From Achromobacter sp. HZ34 (GTDB lineage: Bacteria; Pseudomonadota; Gammaproteobacteria; Burkholderiales; Burkholderiaceae_B), in NCBI RefSeq assembly GCF_002209485.1, contig NZ_NJIX01000002.1, forward strand, positions 682,001-746,000: a DNA stretch of 64,000 nt. The letters are read 5' to 3'. The position numbers and the translations under genes are program-made. The notes beneath the pieces were generated by a model, which saw only the letters and a list, made by a program, of their open reading frames with translations, had not been told where the DNA came from and searched no databases. Position 1 is the stretch's first letter, and each line of letters starts with the position of its first letter. Positions 53,998 through 63,971 of this stretch are shown here, in pieces.

Positions 53998-54522
53998 TCA
54001 GCGCCGCGTTTCGACTATGACATACGCCGCGGCCATGTCGGACTCATCGGTCAGCGAGACATGCGCGGCGCCGAAGCGGGTGGCATACCAGGCCTGCAGT
54101 TCCGGCGCCAGTACCAGGATGGGCCGGCCGCTGGGCGCGTTAAGCGTCTGCACACGGCGCCAGGCCATGGGCATGCGCATGCCCAACCCGATGGCCTTGG
54201 AAAAGGCCTCCTTGACGGCGAAGCGGGTGGCCAGGAACAGCACACCGCGCCGCGCATCACGGCGACGCCGCGCGTGGAACTTGATCAATTCCTGCTCACC
54301 AAGGATTTTTTCCGCGAAACGGTCGCCGTGGCGTTCCAGCGCGCGGGCGATGCGGTCGACACGGATCAGGTCCATGCCGATGCCGGCTATGGTTGCCGCC
54401 GGGGCATCCAGGATCGCGCCAGGGATGGCCCCGGATACAGCCCCGGGGGCAAGCCCAGGCGTCCCCCCGGATATGGCCTGGGCGGCCGAAACGTCAGGCG
54501 TCGTTGATGACGGCGTACTCAT
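53998..54522 (-). CDS. acpS: Holo-[acyl-carrier-protein] synthase with N-terminal extension
   Basis: A 174-residue enzyme that attaches phosphopantetheine to acyl carrier protein. The core runs from about residue 44 ([15 protein letters not shown], metal-binding Asp51) through [13 protein letters not shown] to HVSLTDE. The first 43 residues are an Ala/Gly/Pro/Ser-rich extension ([20 protein letters not shown]) not found in typical AcpS of about 126 residues. ATG 54522 has a GAGGAAT site and no good internal start is seen, so the extension is probably translated. It follows pdxJ by 61 bp; pdxJ-acpS is the usual order. Confidence 0.93.
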   Translation of the reverse strand: MSTPSSTTPDVSAAQAISGGTPGLAPGAVSGAIPGAILDAPAATIAGIGMDLIRVDRIARALERHGDRFAEKILGEQELIKFHARRRRDARRGVLFLATRFAVKEAFSKAIGLGMRMPMAWRRVQTLNAPSGRPILVLAPELQAWYATRFGAAHVSLTDESDMAAAYVIVETRR

Positions 54523-54583
54523 GATGGATTCCTCAGCTGCGCGGCACGTCGCAGGGCGTCGCGCCGCAGCCGTCCATCATACG

Positions 54584-55339
54584 TCAGGCGGGCGTAAACC
54601 CCTTGCCGCGCGCCGCTTCCACGCGGGCCAGCACCATCAGCGCCTTCATGTCGCGCACGGCCTTGTCCCAGCCGTCGAACACTGCCTGGGCGACGATGGC
54701 GTGGCCGATGTTCAGCTCGGCCAGGCCGTCCAGCGCCGCCACCGGCTGGACGTTGCCGTAATGCAGGCCATGGCCGGCATTCACGCGTAGCCCGTGGCGC
54801 AAGCCTTCGGCGATGGCGGCCTTGATACGCGCCAGTTCGGCGACGGCCTGGGCGCCCGTCGTCTCGGCATACGCGCCGGTATGCAGTTCGATGACCGTGG
54901 CGCCGGCGCGGGCGGCGGCCTCGATCTGGGCCGCCTCGGGATCGATGAACAGCGACACCCGGATGCCCGCCTCGCGCAGTTGCGTCACCGCGGCGCTGAC
55001 CGCGGCCTGCCCGCCGATCACGTCCAGGCCGCCTTCGGTGGTCAGTTCGGCGCGCTTTTCCGGCACCAGGCACACGTCGTTGGGCCGCACCTGGCAGGCG
55101 ATGTCCAGCATTTCCGCCGTCACCGCGCATTCCAGGTTCATGCGGGTGCGCAACTGGGGCCGCAGTGCATGCACGTCGGCGTCCTGGATATGGCGGCGGT
55201 CTTCCCGCAGATGCAGGGTGATGAGATCGGCCCCCGCTTCTTCGGCGCGCAGCGCCGCGGCGATGGGGTCGGGATAACCGGCGTGGCGCTGCTGCCTGAG
55301 CGTGGCCACGTGGTCGATATTTACACCTAGTTCAATCAT
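54584..55339 (-). CDS. pdxJ: Pyridoxine 5'-phosphate synthase
   Basis: A 251-residue TIM-barrel enzyme that condenses 1-deoxyxylulose-5-phosphate with 3-amino-2-oxopropyl phosphate, giving pyridoxine phosphate. Family blocks are [44 protein letters not shown] and [13 protein letters not shown]. Its ATG overlaps the stop of the efflux outer-membrane gene (ATGA). In relatives pdxJ normally follows recO, so the upstream neighbour here is unusual. Confidence 0.97.
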   Translation of the reverse strand: MIELGVNIDHVATLRQQRHAGYPDPIAAALRAEEAGADLITLHLREDRRHIQDADVHALRPQLRTRMNLECAVTAEMLDIACQVRPNDVCLVPEKRAELTTEGGLDVIGGQAAVSAAVTQLREAGIRVSLFIDPEAAQIEAAARAGATVIELHTGAYAETTGAQAVAELARIKAAIAEGLRHGLRVNAGHGLHYGNVQPVAALDGLAELNIGHAIVAQAVFDGWDKAVRDMKALMVLARVEAARGKGFTPA

Positions 55340-56826
55340 TGCGCTGCCGTCTTGGTCGTTTCTTCCCAGCCTCCGCCCAAAGCCTTGTAGAGCTGCACGC
55401 GGTTTACCAGGGAAGCCAGCCGGGTCTGCACCACTCCCAGCTGGGCGTTGAAATATGTAATCTGGGCATTCTGCACCTGCAGATAGCTGTCGACACCGCC
55501 CGTGTAGCGCAAATTCGATAATTCCAGGCTGCGCGCGGAGGACTGTTGCAACGCCAGTTGCGCCTGCAACTGCGTCCCGTAAGTCGCTTCGCCCGCCAAT
55601 GCGTCCGAGACTTCCTGGAACGCCTGCTGGATGGATTTTTCGTACTGCGCCACGGCAATATTATCGCGTGCCTTGGCCAGGTCCAGGCCGGCGCGGATAC
55701 TGCCGCCGGCGAAGATGGGGGTGGTGATGGACGGCGAGAAGCTCCAATAGCCGTTACCGCCCTTGAACAGGTCGGACAACGACGGGCTGGCCACGCCAAA
55801 CAGCCCGGTCAGGCTGAGCGTCGGGAAAAAGGCCGCGCGCGCCGCGCCGATATTGGCGTTGGCCGATTGCAGGCTGTTTTCCGCGGACAGGATGTCGGGC
55901 CGCCGTTCGAGCAGGTCCGACGGCAGGCCCGCCGGCACGTCCGCCATGATCCGGTCCATCTCGAAAGGCGCCGGTCCCGGCAGGTCCGTCGGCAGTGGCG
56001 CGCCGACCAGCAGCACGAGGGCATTGATGGCCTGCGAGCGGGTGCGCGCCAGTTCCGTCAGGTTGGCGGAAGCGGTATCCAGCAGGGACTTGGACTGGTT
56101 CAGGTCCAGCTCCGACGAGATGCCGCCGTCGAAGCGGCGCTTGACCAGGTCATAGGACTGCTGGCGCGAGTCCAGCGTCTGGCGGGTCAGGGCCAACTGG
56201 GCGTCGGCGGCGCGCAGATTCAGATATGCCTGCGCCACCTCGCCGATCAGCGATATCTGCACGCTGCGCTGGGCCTGCTCGGTCGCCAGGAAGTTCTGGT
56301 AGGCCGCTTCGGACAGGCTGCGCAGGCGACCGAAAACGTCGATCTCGAAGGTGGTCAGCCCTATGCCGGCCTGATAGCTGCTGTTGATGGACGGACCGTC
56401 CGTACCCCCCAGGCGCATCTTGGGCGGCAGGCGTTCGCGCGTTCCCTGCACGCCGGCCCCAATGGACGGCCACAGCTCGCCGCGCTGCTGACCCCATTGG
56501 GCGCGCGCTTCCTCGACGCGCTGCACTGCCACGCGCAGGTCGCGGTTATTGGTCAGCGCCAGGCCGATCAAGGCGCGCAACTGGTCGTCGCGGAAAAATT
56601 CCTGCCAGCCCAGGTCGGGGGCGGCGGTGCCCGCCACGGGCGTGACCGCGCTGGCGGGCTGATCACCGGCGGTGGCGGCCTTGTCGTAGCCGTTGTAGAC
56701 CACCTTGGGCTGTTGCGGCCAATCGGCCTGCACCGGCGCTGGCGGGCGATGGTAGTCAGGAGCAAGGCTGCAGGCCGACAGCAGGCCAGCCAGCAGGCTC
56801 ACGGAAAAGACGCGGGCCGTGCTCAT
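55336..56826 (-). CDS. RND efflux outer-membrane lipoprotein, OprM/NodT family
   Basis: A 496-residue outer-membrane channel of the TolC/OprM class. [20 protein letters not shown] has the lipobox LSAC. Two homologous repeats form the channel ([40 protein letters not shown]). ATG 56826 has an AAGGAG site and overlaps the pump stop codon; the longer frame into the pump gene is noise. It is third in the operon, and its stop overlaps pdxJ. Confidence 0.94.
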   Translation of the reverse strand: MSTARVFSVSLLAGLLSACSLAPDYHRPPAPVQADWPQQPKVVYNGYDKAATAGDQPASAVTPVAGTAAPDLGWQEFFRDDQLRALIGLALTNNRDLRVAVQRVEEARAQWGQQRGELWPSIGAGVQGTRERLPPKMRLGGTDGPSINSSYQAGIGLTTFEIDVFGRLRSLSEAAYQNFLATEQAQRSVQISLIGEVAQAYLNLRAADAQLALTRQTLDSRQQSYDLVKRRFDGGISSELDLNQSKSLLDTASANLTELARTRSQAINALVLLVGAPLPTDLPGPAPFEMDRIMADVPAGLPSDLLERRPDILSAENSLQSANANIGAARAAFFPTLSLTGLFGVASPSLSDLFKGGNGYWSFSPSITTPIFAGGSIRAGLDLAKARDNIAVAQYEKSIQQAFQEVSDALAGEATYGTQLQAQLALQQSSARSLELSNLRYTGGVDSYLQVQNAQITYFNAQLGVVQTRLASLVNRVQLYKALGGGWEETTKTAAQ

Positions 56827-59800
56827 CGTTGCTCCTTGTCGTCGGTGGAGGACGGACCCGGCGTCGCCATCGGCGGTATCGGCGGACCGTCGGCGGCGAC
56901 TTCGCCGCGCGCGCGCTTCTCGGCCTGCTCGGCCTCCCACGCACGGGCCTCGGCACCCAGCAGACGGGGTTTGCTCTTGAAAAAGCCCAGCACCACCACG
57001 AAGAACGTCGGTACGAAGATCACCGCGAAAGGCGTGGCCGCCAGCATGCCGCCCATCACGCCCAGGCCCACCGCGCGCTGGCTGGCCGCGCCCGCGCCGG
57101 TGGCGATGCACAGCGGAATCACGCCCAGGATGAAGGCCAGCGACGTCATCAGGATAGGCCGGAAGCGCAGCCGCGCGGCGTCCACCGCCGCTTCCATCAG
57201 GCCCTTGCCGCGGGCATATTCGTCCTTGGCGAATTCGACGATCAGGATGGCGTTCTTCGCCGCCAGGCCGATCACCGTCACCATGCCGACCTGGAAGTAC
57301 ACGTCGTTGGACATGCCCAGGGCGCTCACCAGGGCCACCGCGCCCAGCATGCCCAGCGGCACCACCAGCATGACCGATAGCGGGATGGCCCAGCTTTCAT
57401 ACAGGGCGGCCAGCACGAGGAACACCACCAGCAGCGACAAACCCATCAGGATGGGAGCCTGGTTGCCGGCCTGCCGTTCCTGGTAGGACAGGCCGTTCCA
57501 CTCGTAGCCGAAGCCTTGCGGCAGCTGGTCCATCAGGCGTTCCATCTCGACCATGGCGTCGCCGGTGGTGTGGCCCGGCTGGGCGTCACCGCTGATGCGG
57601 ATGGATTCGTAGCTGTTGTAACGCACGATCTGCACCGGCCCCTGCTTCCAGTGGGGCGTGACGAAGGTCGACAGCGGCACCATGCCGCCATCGCTGTTGC
57701 GTGCGTTCAGCTTCAGCACATCCTCCACCTGCATGCGGTACTTCTGGTCGGCCTGCACCCAGACGTTCTGCATGCGCCCGAAGTTGGGGAACTTGTTGAT
57801 GAAGGCACTGCCGACCGCGGTCGACACCAGGCTGGCCGCTTCGGAGAAGTCCACCCCCAGGGCGGCGGCCTTGTCGCGGTCGATATCCAGGCTCAGCTGC
57901 GCGCCCGGCCCCAGGCCGGAAATCCGCACCTGGGACAGGATGGGGCTCTGCATCGCCAGCCCCATCAGCTGCGCGGTGGCCTGGCCCAGTGCTTCCGTGC
58001 CGGCGCTGGCGCGGTCCTGCAGGCGGAAGTCGAAACCGGTGGCGTTGCCCAGCGTGGAAATGGCCGGCGGCACCACGGTAAAGACCATGGCGTCGTGGAT
58101 GCCCATCAGCAGCGTGTTCAGCGCGCGGAACGACACGGCCTGCGCCGAATTGGCCCGGCCCTTGCGCTGGTCGAAGTCCTTCAGCGTGGTGAACGCCAGG
58201 GCGGCGTTCAGGCCGTTGCCGTTGAAGCTGAAGCCCTGTACGGCGATGATGTTCTGCACCTGCGGCTCGGCCATGAAATGCTTCTCGACCTGCTCCAGCA
58301 CTTCGACCGCGCGGTTGGCGCTGGCGCCCGTGGGCAGTTCGATATTGCTGATGACGTAACCCTGGTCCTCTTCCGGCAGGAACGAGGACGGCAGGCGCAG
58401 ATACAGCCAGCCCAGCGCCAGTACCAGCACCAGGTAGATCAGCATCATGCGGCCACCCTTGTGCAGGATGCGCGCAACCCAGTTCTGGTAGCGGGTGGTG
58501 GTGGCGTCGAAACTGCGGTTGAACCAGCCGAAGAAACCACGCTTCCCGTTATGGTGATCGGCCGGCACCGGTTTCAGGATGGTCGAACACAGCGCGGGCG
58601 TGAAAGTCAGCGCCAGCAGCGCCGAGAAGAAGATGGACACGGCCATGGCCACGGAGAACTGGCGGTAAATCACGCCCACCGACCCGCCCATGAAGGCCAG
58701 CGGCAGGAACACGCTGACCAGCACCAGGGTGATGCCGGTGATGGCGCCGGTGATCTGCGGCATGGCGCGCGAAGTGGCCTCCTTGGGCCCCAGGCCTTCG
58801 GTCGCCATGATCCGTTCGACGTTCTCCACCACCACGATGGCGTCATCCACCAGGATGCCGATGGCCAGCACCATGGCGAACATGGTCAGCACATTGATGG
58901 AAAAGCCCAGCGCCAGCATTACCGCGAAGGCGCCCATCATCGCCACCGGCACCACCAGGGCCGGGATTAGCGTGTAGCGCACGTTCTGCAGGAACAGGAA
59001 CATGACCAGGAACACCAGCACCATGGCTTCCACCAGGGTGTAGACCACGTCGGTGATGGAGACCTTGACGTAGGGAGCGGTGTCGTAGGGGATGTCGTAT
59101 TTGACGTCGGCGGGGAAGTAGCGTGACAGCTGCTGCATCTGCGCCCGCACGCCGCTGGCCGTCTGCAGCGCGTTGGCGTCGGGCGACAGGATGATGGCGA
59201 AGGCGGCGGTCGGCTTGCCGTTCAGGCGTGCGCCGAAGAAGTAGTTGTCGGCGCCGATTTCCACGCGCGCCACGTCGCGCACCCGCACCACCGAACCGTC
59301 GCTGTTGGCGCGCAGCACGATGTTGCCGAAGCCTTCCACCGAGGCCAGTTGGCCATTGGCCACCACCGTGGCGGTGGTGCGCTGGCTGTCGGGGTTGGGC
59401 GGGCCGCCCAGGTTGCCGCCGGAAATCAGCACATTCTGCTGGGCGATGGCCTGGTTGACCTGCTCCATGCTCAGGTTGAAGCCGACCAGCTTCTGCGGGT
59501 CGACCCAGATGCGCATGGCGCGCGGCGCCGCGAACAGCTGGAACTGGCCCACGCCCGGCACCCGCGAGACCGGGTTCTTGATGTTGCGCGTCACGTAGTC
59601 AGCCAGCGCGGTCTGGTCCAGCGTGCCATCCGTGGACGACAGCGTGACGATCATCAGGAAGCCCGTACTGGTCTGCTGGAATTGCAGGCCCTGCTGCGTC
59701 ACGGCTGCCGGCAGCTGCGCGGTGACGTTGGCCACGCGGTTCTGCACGTCCACCTGGGCCAGGTCGGGATCGCGGCCCGGTTCGAAAGTGGCGGTGATGG

Positions 59801-60065
59801 TCGATTGGCCGTTGGAGTCGCTGACCGACTCGTAATACAGCAGGCCCTTGGCGCCGTTGAGCTGATCCTCGATCAGGCTGGTGACCGAATCGGCCACTTC
59901 CTTGGCCGAAGCACCCGGATAGGTGGCGGTGATTTCGATCGCCGGCGGCGCCACGTTCGGATACTGCGAGATCGGCATATTGGGGATGGCCAATATGCCC
60001 GCCAGCAGGATGAACAAGGCGACGACCCAGGCGAAGATCGGTCTATCGATAAAAAATTGCGGCAT
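56823..60065 (-). CDS. RND efflux pump, HAE1 (AcrB/MexB) family
   Basis: A 1080-residue inner-membrane drug/proton antiporter. N-terminal MPQFFIDRPIFAWVVALFILLAGILAI is the classic start. GILVDDAIVVVENVERIM supplies the paired Asp of the proton relay and GLAAKNAILIVEFAKDE the partner Lys. Twelve membrane helices and two large periplasmic loops fit. The C-terminus is about 30 residues longer than AcrB, rich in Glu/Pro (EAEQAEKRARGEVAADG). It is 95 bp after the adaptor gene. Relatives export antibiotics, dyes and detergents. Confidence 0.96.
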   Translation of the reverse strand: MPQFFIDRPIFAWVVALFILLAGILAIPNMPISQYPNVAPPAIEITATYPGASAKEVADSVTSLIEDQLNGAKGLLYYESVSDSNGQSTITATFEPGRDPDLAQVDVQNRVANVTAQLPAAVTQQGLQFQQTSTGFLMIVTLSSTDGTLDQTALADYVTRNIKNPVSRVPGVGQFQLFAAPRAMRIWVDPQKLVGFNLSMEQVNQAIAQQNVLISGGNLGGPPNPDSQRTTATVVANGQLASVEGFGNIVLRANSDGSVVRVRDVARVEIGADNYFFGARLNGKPTAAFAIILSPDANALQTASGVRAQMQQLSRYFPADVKYDIPYDTAPYVKVSITDVVYTLVEAMVLVFLVMFLFLQNVRYTLIPALVVPVAMMGAFAVMLALGFSINVLTMFAMVLAIGILVDDAIVVVENVERIMATEGLGPKEATSRAMPQITGAITGITLVLVSVFLPLAFMGGSVGVIYRQFSVAMAVSIFFSALLALTFTPALCSTILKPVPADHHNGKRGFFGWFNRSFDATTTRYQNWVARILHKGGRMMLIYLVLVLALGWLYLRLPSSFLPEEDQGYVISNIELPTGASANRAVEVLEQVEKHFMAEPQVQNIIAVQGFSFNGNGLNAALAFTTLKDFDQRKGRANSAQAVSFRALNTLLMGIHDAMVFTVVPPAISTLGNATGFDFRLQDRASAGTEALGQATAQLMGLAMQSPILSQVRISGLGPGAQLSLDIDRDKAAALGVDFSEAASLVSTAVGSAFINKFPNFGRMQNVWVQADQKYRMQVEDVLKLNARNSDGGMVPLSTFVTPHWKQGPVQIVRYNSYESIRISGDAQPGHTTGDAMVEMERLMDQLPQGFGYEWNGLSYQERQAGNQAPILMGLSLLVVFLVLAALYESWAIPLSVMLVVPLGMLGAVALVSALGMSNDVYFQVGMVTVIGLAAKNAILIVEFAKDEYARGKGLMEAAVDAARLRFRPILMTSLAFILGVIPLCIATGAGAASQRAVGLGVMGGMLAATPFAVIFVPTFFVVVLGFFKSKPRLLGAEARAWEAEQAEKRARGEVAADGPPIPPMATPGPSSTDDKEQR

Positions 60066-60160
60066 GTGTAGGTGTCCTGGGGACAGTACTGACCGAAGGT
60101 AGGCAGATGCCTGCCCGTGCCCGCGGTGTCAATTTTCCGGAATCAAGGTTCCCGTCTGGC

Positions 60161-61411
60161 TCAGGACTTCTGCGCGGGAGCCCCGCCCTGCCCGCCGGCG
60201 GCCGGCGCGGCGTCCTTGCCGGCAGGGCCGGCCGGTGCCGCCGCGGGAGCAGGTTGCCCTGGCTGACCGGGATTTCCCGGTGTCCATTGCGACATCTTCA
60301 CGGGCGCTCCCGGACGAATCTTCTGGAAACCCTCGACGATCACGACATCGCCCGCCTTCAACCCGCTGGTGACGATCCAGCGGCCGTTGTTGACACCCGC
60401 CGTCGTGACGTTCACCGAAGCCACCTTGCCGTCGCGCACCAGCATCAGGCTCTGCAAGCCGTCCGGCGTACGCTGCAGGGCCTGTTGCGGCACCAGCAAG
60501 GCCTGGGCGTCGACGCCCTGCGCCAGGCGCACCCGCACATACATGCCAGGCAGCAGGTCATGCTCGGGGTTGGGGAACTCCGCGCGCAGGTTGACCTGGC
60601 CGGTGCCGGGATCCACCGTAATGCCGGTGAACAGCAGCTTGCCCGCATGCTTGTATTCGGATCCGTCCTCCAGCAACACCTTGGCCTGGGCCGAGTTGTC
60701 GCCTATCTTCTGCAACTGGCCGCTGGCCAGCGCCCGGCGCAATTGCGCCAGCTCGGTGGTGGACTGCGTGAAATCGACGTAGATGGGATCCAGCTGCTGG
60801 ACCAGGGCCATCTGCGTGGCGGCCGAACCTTCGACCAGGGCGCCTTCCGTCACCAGCGGCTTGCCGATACGCCCCGAGATGGGCGAGGTCACGTCGGTGT
60901 AGCCAAGGTTGATGGAAGCCGTCTGCAGATTGGCGCGCGCTGCCGCCACCGCGGCGTCGGCCTGGCGGTAGCTTGCAACGGCGTTGTCATATTCCTGCTT
61001 GCTGACGGCATTGGCCTTGACCAGCGGCGCGTAGCGGTCCGCCAGCGCCTTGGCGCTGAAAAGATCGGCCTGCGACTGCTTGAGCTGGGCGGCGGCCTGA
61101 TCGTAAGCCGCCTTGTAGGGCGCCGGATCGATCTTGAACAGCAGCTGGTTTTCCTTGACGTCGCCGCCCTGCTCGAACGCCAACTTCTGGACGATGCCGG
61201 TCACGCGGGCACGTATCTGCGCGTCGCGCACCGCGTCGACGCGGCCGGGCAGCTCTGACACACTGGGTGTACGTTCGGGTTGTACGGTCACCACGCCAAC
61301 TTGGGGTGGGCCGGGATTCAATTGCGGGCGCTCTCCGCAACCGGCAAGCAGCACAGCCAAGACAGCACCGGCGCAAACCGGCTTGCAGACATGCGTAAAG
61401 CTGAAACCCAT
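60161..61411 (-). CDS. RND efflux periplasmic adaptor, AcrA/MexA family
   Basis: A 416-residue membrane-fusion lipoprotein (lipobox LLAGC). RVTGIVQKLAFEQGGDVKENQLLFKIDP begins the lipoyl domain, a coiled-coil hairpin follows, and TDVTSPISGRIGKPLVTEGALV completes it. The C-terminal 45 residues are a Pro/Gly/Ala tail (GNPGQPGQPAPAAAPAGPAG). ATG 61411 follows GAGGG. It is first of the three-gene efflux operon. No TetR-type repressor gene is adjacent; the nearest regulator is the atypical one at 61760. Confidence 0.94.
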   Translation of the reverse strand: MGFSFTHVCKPVCAGAVLAVLLAGCGERPQLNPGPPQVGVVTVQPERTPSVSELPGRVDAVRDAQIRARVTGIVQKLAFEQGGDVKENQLLFKIDPAPYKAAYDQAAAQLKQSQADLFSAKALADRYAPLVKANAVSKQEYDNAVASYRQADAAVAAARANLQTASINLGYTDVTSPISGRIGKPLVTEGALVEGSAATQMALVQQLDPIYVDFTQSTTELAQLRRALASGQLQKIGDNSAQAKVLLEDGSEYKHAGKLLFTGITVDPGTGQVNLRAEFPNPEHDLLPGMYVRVRLAQGVDAQALLVPQQALQRTPDGLQSLMLVRDGKVASVNVTTAGVNNGRWIVTSGLKAGDVVIVEGFQKIRPGAPVKMSQWTPGNPGQPGQPAPAAAPAGPAGKDAAPAAGGQGGAPAQKS

Positions 61412-61759
61412 GTAACCCTCACGTCGAAATCCACGCGCGGCCATCGAGAGTAGGGGCGGATGCCTGCACGCTTATCGATGCAAACGAGGCCTGCATGGGC
61501 TGCCCTGCCTCCCCGACCGCATGCCAGGGCAAGAAAAGAAATTTCCTACCCTTCTTACTTATTGATTCGGATTTGTATTTGCGCGGAAGCTTACCCGTGT
61601 TCCAGCGGCTATGGCATGGACTGTAACTTAATTTTTTGTAAGGATACCTATTCCCCCCACGATCTCCACAACAGCCCTGCTTCGAACCAACAGGTGTTGC
61701 AATTGGACGTCAGCCGAGCCGTCCGTTCGGCCGTCCGCGCATCACCCTCCCGCCGGGAC
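61412..61759 (-). promoter_or_regulatory. Promoter region of the efflux operon
   Basis: A 348-bp non-coding stretch. The part from 61550 to 61650 is AT-rich. TGTAA occurs at 61621-61625 and 61636-61640 around a T-run, forming a direct repeat with a 15-bp period that could be a regulator site. No gene seen. Confidence 0.45.
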
Positions 61760-62623
61760 TCAGCCTTCCTCCTGCGCCACCAGCGTCCCCGCGAAGACAT
61801 AGCCCAGGCGATGCACCGTGTGCAGCGGCAGGCGTTGCCCCGCCTGCAGCACCTTCTTGCGCAGGCGGCTGATCACCACGTTCATGGACCGCAGATTGGC
61901 TTCCGACATGAAGCGCCGCAAGTCCTTGCGGGACAGCTCCCGTTGCGAGCTTGCCAGCATGCAATTGAAGCAGCTGCGCTCCAGCCCGGTGAGGGGGATG
62001 CGGGTCCCGTCCGGCGCCATCAACACCCAGCCTTGGTACATCAGGCTCCAGGGCGTCGCGGGCAAGGCCTGGACCGGCGCCGGCATATTGGGCAGGCTGG
62101 CATGGCTGGTCGGATTCAAGCCCCGCAAGGGCGGCAGGATGCCCGGATAGCGCACGGCCCGGCGCGGCGGCGGCACCGACGACGCCCTTGCCAATGCGCC
62201 GCGGCCCGCGGCCATGAATCCTGCCCGGCGCGCCTGGGCCCGCAGCAAGGCGGCGAACTCCGGGCCTTCGTATTCGCGATCCAGGCACAGGTGGGCCCCC
62301 GCCCCCAGCACCTGCAGCCGCAGATCGGTTTCCGCGCCAGGGCGCTGCACCACCACGCCCGCCGCATGCTCGGCTTCCAGGCGCGGCAGCAGGGTGTCGG
62401 TCAACAGGCCTTGCGGCGTGCCGGCGCCCAGCACGACCAGTTGGGCGGGATGGCGGTTGAGCCAGCGGAACAGGGTGTCGGCGTCATGCACACCGTGCAC
62501 ATGAAAGCCGGACGGCCTCAGCAGATTCAGCAGATGCGTACGGGCCGGCCCCTCCGGCTCGTACAGCACGACCGAGATAGGACGAGGCAGTGCTTGGGTT
62601 TTGACAGTCTGGCGCGATTCCAT
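61760..62623 (-). CDS. Orphan winged-helix regulator with degenerate receiver
   Basis: A 287-residue protein. Residues 15-130 have a receiver-like fold, but the acidic pocket is replaced (VVLYEPEG instead of a DD pair) and the phosphoacceptor site reads LVVLGAGTPQG, with no Asp. An Arg/Ala/Pro-rich linker follows. The C-terminal OmpR-type winged helix (about 200-285) ends TVHRLGYVFAGTLVAQEEG, with LERSCFNCMLASSQRELSRKDLRRFM and VISRLRKKVLQAG. No kinase gene is beside it. It is upstream of the RND operon on the same strand and may control it without phosphorylation. Confidence 0.82.
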   Translation of the reverse strand: MESRQTVKTQALPRPISVVLYEPEGPARTHLLNLLRPSGFHVHGVHDADTLFRWLNRHPAQLVVLGAGTPQGLLTDTLLPRLEAEHAAGVVVQRPGAETDLRLQVLGAGAHLCLDREYEGPEFAALLRAQARRAGFMAAGRGALARASSVPPPRRAVRYPGILPPLRGLNPTSHASLPNMPAPVQALPATPWSLMYQGWVLMAPDGTRIPLTGLERSCFNCMLASSQRELSRKDLRRFMSEANLRSMNVVISRLRKKVLQAGQRLPLHTVHRLGYVFAGTLVAQEEG

Positions 62624-62759
62624 GACATTCCATAAAGGTTCGTATCAGGGGAAAAAGCTAACACCGCCATTCCCCTTATGGAGCACCACACCCAAACAAT
62701 CAGACTGTTCTGACAAGAGATTGCGCCTGCCCTCGTAGGAAGGAGGACAGGCGGCTTCG

Positions 62760-63941
62760 TCATCCCCTGTGGATATCGTGGGTGACGAAGCCGCTGCCGC
62801 CTTCGGGCCGGGCCAGCACGTCCGGGCGCGCCAGGGTGGCCCGGATGTCGGCCAGGCCGGATTGCCAGTGCTCGCGCATGGCCTCGGTGCCGAACTCATA
62901 GTCCTTGGAATGGCGCTCGTAGTTCTTGCTCTGGTAGATCAGGTTGATGACATTGATCACCGGCGTGCAGGCCGACTCGCGGATCTGCGCCAGCTCCGGC
63001 GCATTGCGCTGCTTTTCCGGCAGCAAGGCCAGCAGGCGCTGCATATCGTGGCGCAGCGCCAGGTTACGTTGCAGCAAATCGGTGACCAGGCGGGTCCGGC
63101 TGGAATACTGGATGTCCTTTTGCCGCTCCATGACTTTTTCCATGGTGTCCGGCAGCGGCCCGCGCGCCGGCCACAGGTCCACCTGCAGGGCCAGGGTGTC
63201 CCACGTCGGATGCGGCGACAGCACGTAATAGAGCGGCGTATTCGACACCACGCCGCCGTCCCAGTAGTACTCGCCATCGACTTCCACGGCGGGAAAGCCC
63301 GGCGGCAATGCCCCCGATGCCATCACGTGGCGCGCCGTCAGGCGTATCTTGGTGCTGTCGAAATAGGCGAAGTTGCCGGTACGCACATTGACCGCCCCGA
63401 AGCTGGCGCGTACGGCGCCGCTATTGAGCAGATCGAAGTCGACATACGTATTCAGCGTCTTTTCCAGCGGCGCGGTGTCGTAGTAGCTGGCGCCGGCCGG
63501 TCCCTGGCCCTGGGGCCAGAACGGCGGAAACGGCCGCGGCTGGAAAAAGCCCGGCTGGCCATAGAGCAACGCATTGGTGGCGGCGAATATGCCGTTGGCG
63601 CCGGGCGAGCCGTAGGCGTAGGACGCGAAAGGCCCGGCCGCGGCGGCGGCGAACATGTCGCCCCACGGCAAGGCGCCGTAGCCATAGGGCCGGCAGATCG
63701 ATTCCCAGAACCCATGCAGGCGCTCGACCCGTTCGTCGGGCGGCGCCCCCGCGATGATGGCGGCATTGATGGCGCCGATGGAGATGCCGGCCACCCAATC
63801 CGGCTGCACACCCGCTTCGTGCATGCCCTGGTAGACGCCGGCCTGGTAGGAGCCCAGCGCACCGCCGCCTTGCAGCACCAGGGCGATGGTGTCGTATCCG
63901 GATTTGGAACGCTTGACGCGCCCGTTCGCGTAACCTGCCAT
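62760..63941 (-). CDS. Patatin-like phospholipase
   Basis: A 393-residue patatin-family acyl hydrolase. The oxyanion hole is LQGGGALGSYQAG, the nucleophile Ser54 is in GISIG, and the Asp of the dyad is in DGGVVSN. The C-terminal part (after about residue 260) carries a helical extension (MEKVMERQKDIQYSSRTRLVTDLLQRN) of the DUF3734-containing bacterial patatin group. No signal peptide is seen. It precedes the atypical regulator on the same strand. Relatives release fatty acids from phospholipids. Its ribosome binding site is in a hairpin. Confidence 0.92.
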   Translation of the reverse strand: MAGYANGRVKRSKSGYDTIALVLQGGGALGSYQAGVYQGMHEAGVQPDWVAGISIGAINAAIIAGAPPDERVERLHGFWESICRPYGYGALPWGDMFAAAAAGPFASYAYGSPGANGIFAATNALLYGQPGFFQPRPFPPFWPQGQGPAGASYYDTAPLEKTLNTYVDFDLLNSGAVRASFGAVNVRTGNFAYFDSTKIRLTARHVMASGALPPGFPAVEVDGEYYWDGGVVSNTPLYYVLSPHPTWDTLALQVDLWPARGPLPDTMEKVMERQKDIQYSSRTRLVTDLLQRNLALRHDMQRLLALLPEKQRNAPELAQIRESACTPVINVINLIYQSKNYERHSKDYEFGTEAMREHWQSGLADIRATLARPDVLARPEGGSGFVTHDIHRG

Positions 63942-63947
63942 GTCACT

Positions 63948-63971
63948 CCCGCCATCGAAAACGATGGCGGG
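63948..63971 (-). promoter_or_regulatory. Leader hairpin covering the patatin ribosome binding site
   Basis: A perfect 10-bp stem, CCCGCCATCG (63948-63957) and CGATGGCGGG (63962-63971), around AAAA. In the minus-strand transcript the 3' arm ends in GGCGGG and runs into AGTGAC and the start codon at 63941, so most of the Shine-Dalgarno site is paired. Confidence 0.6.
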
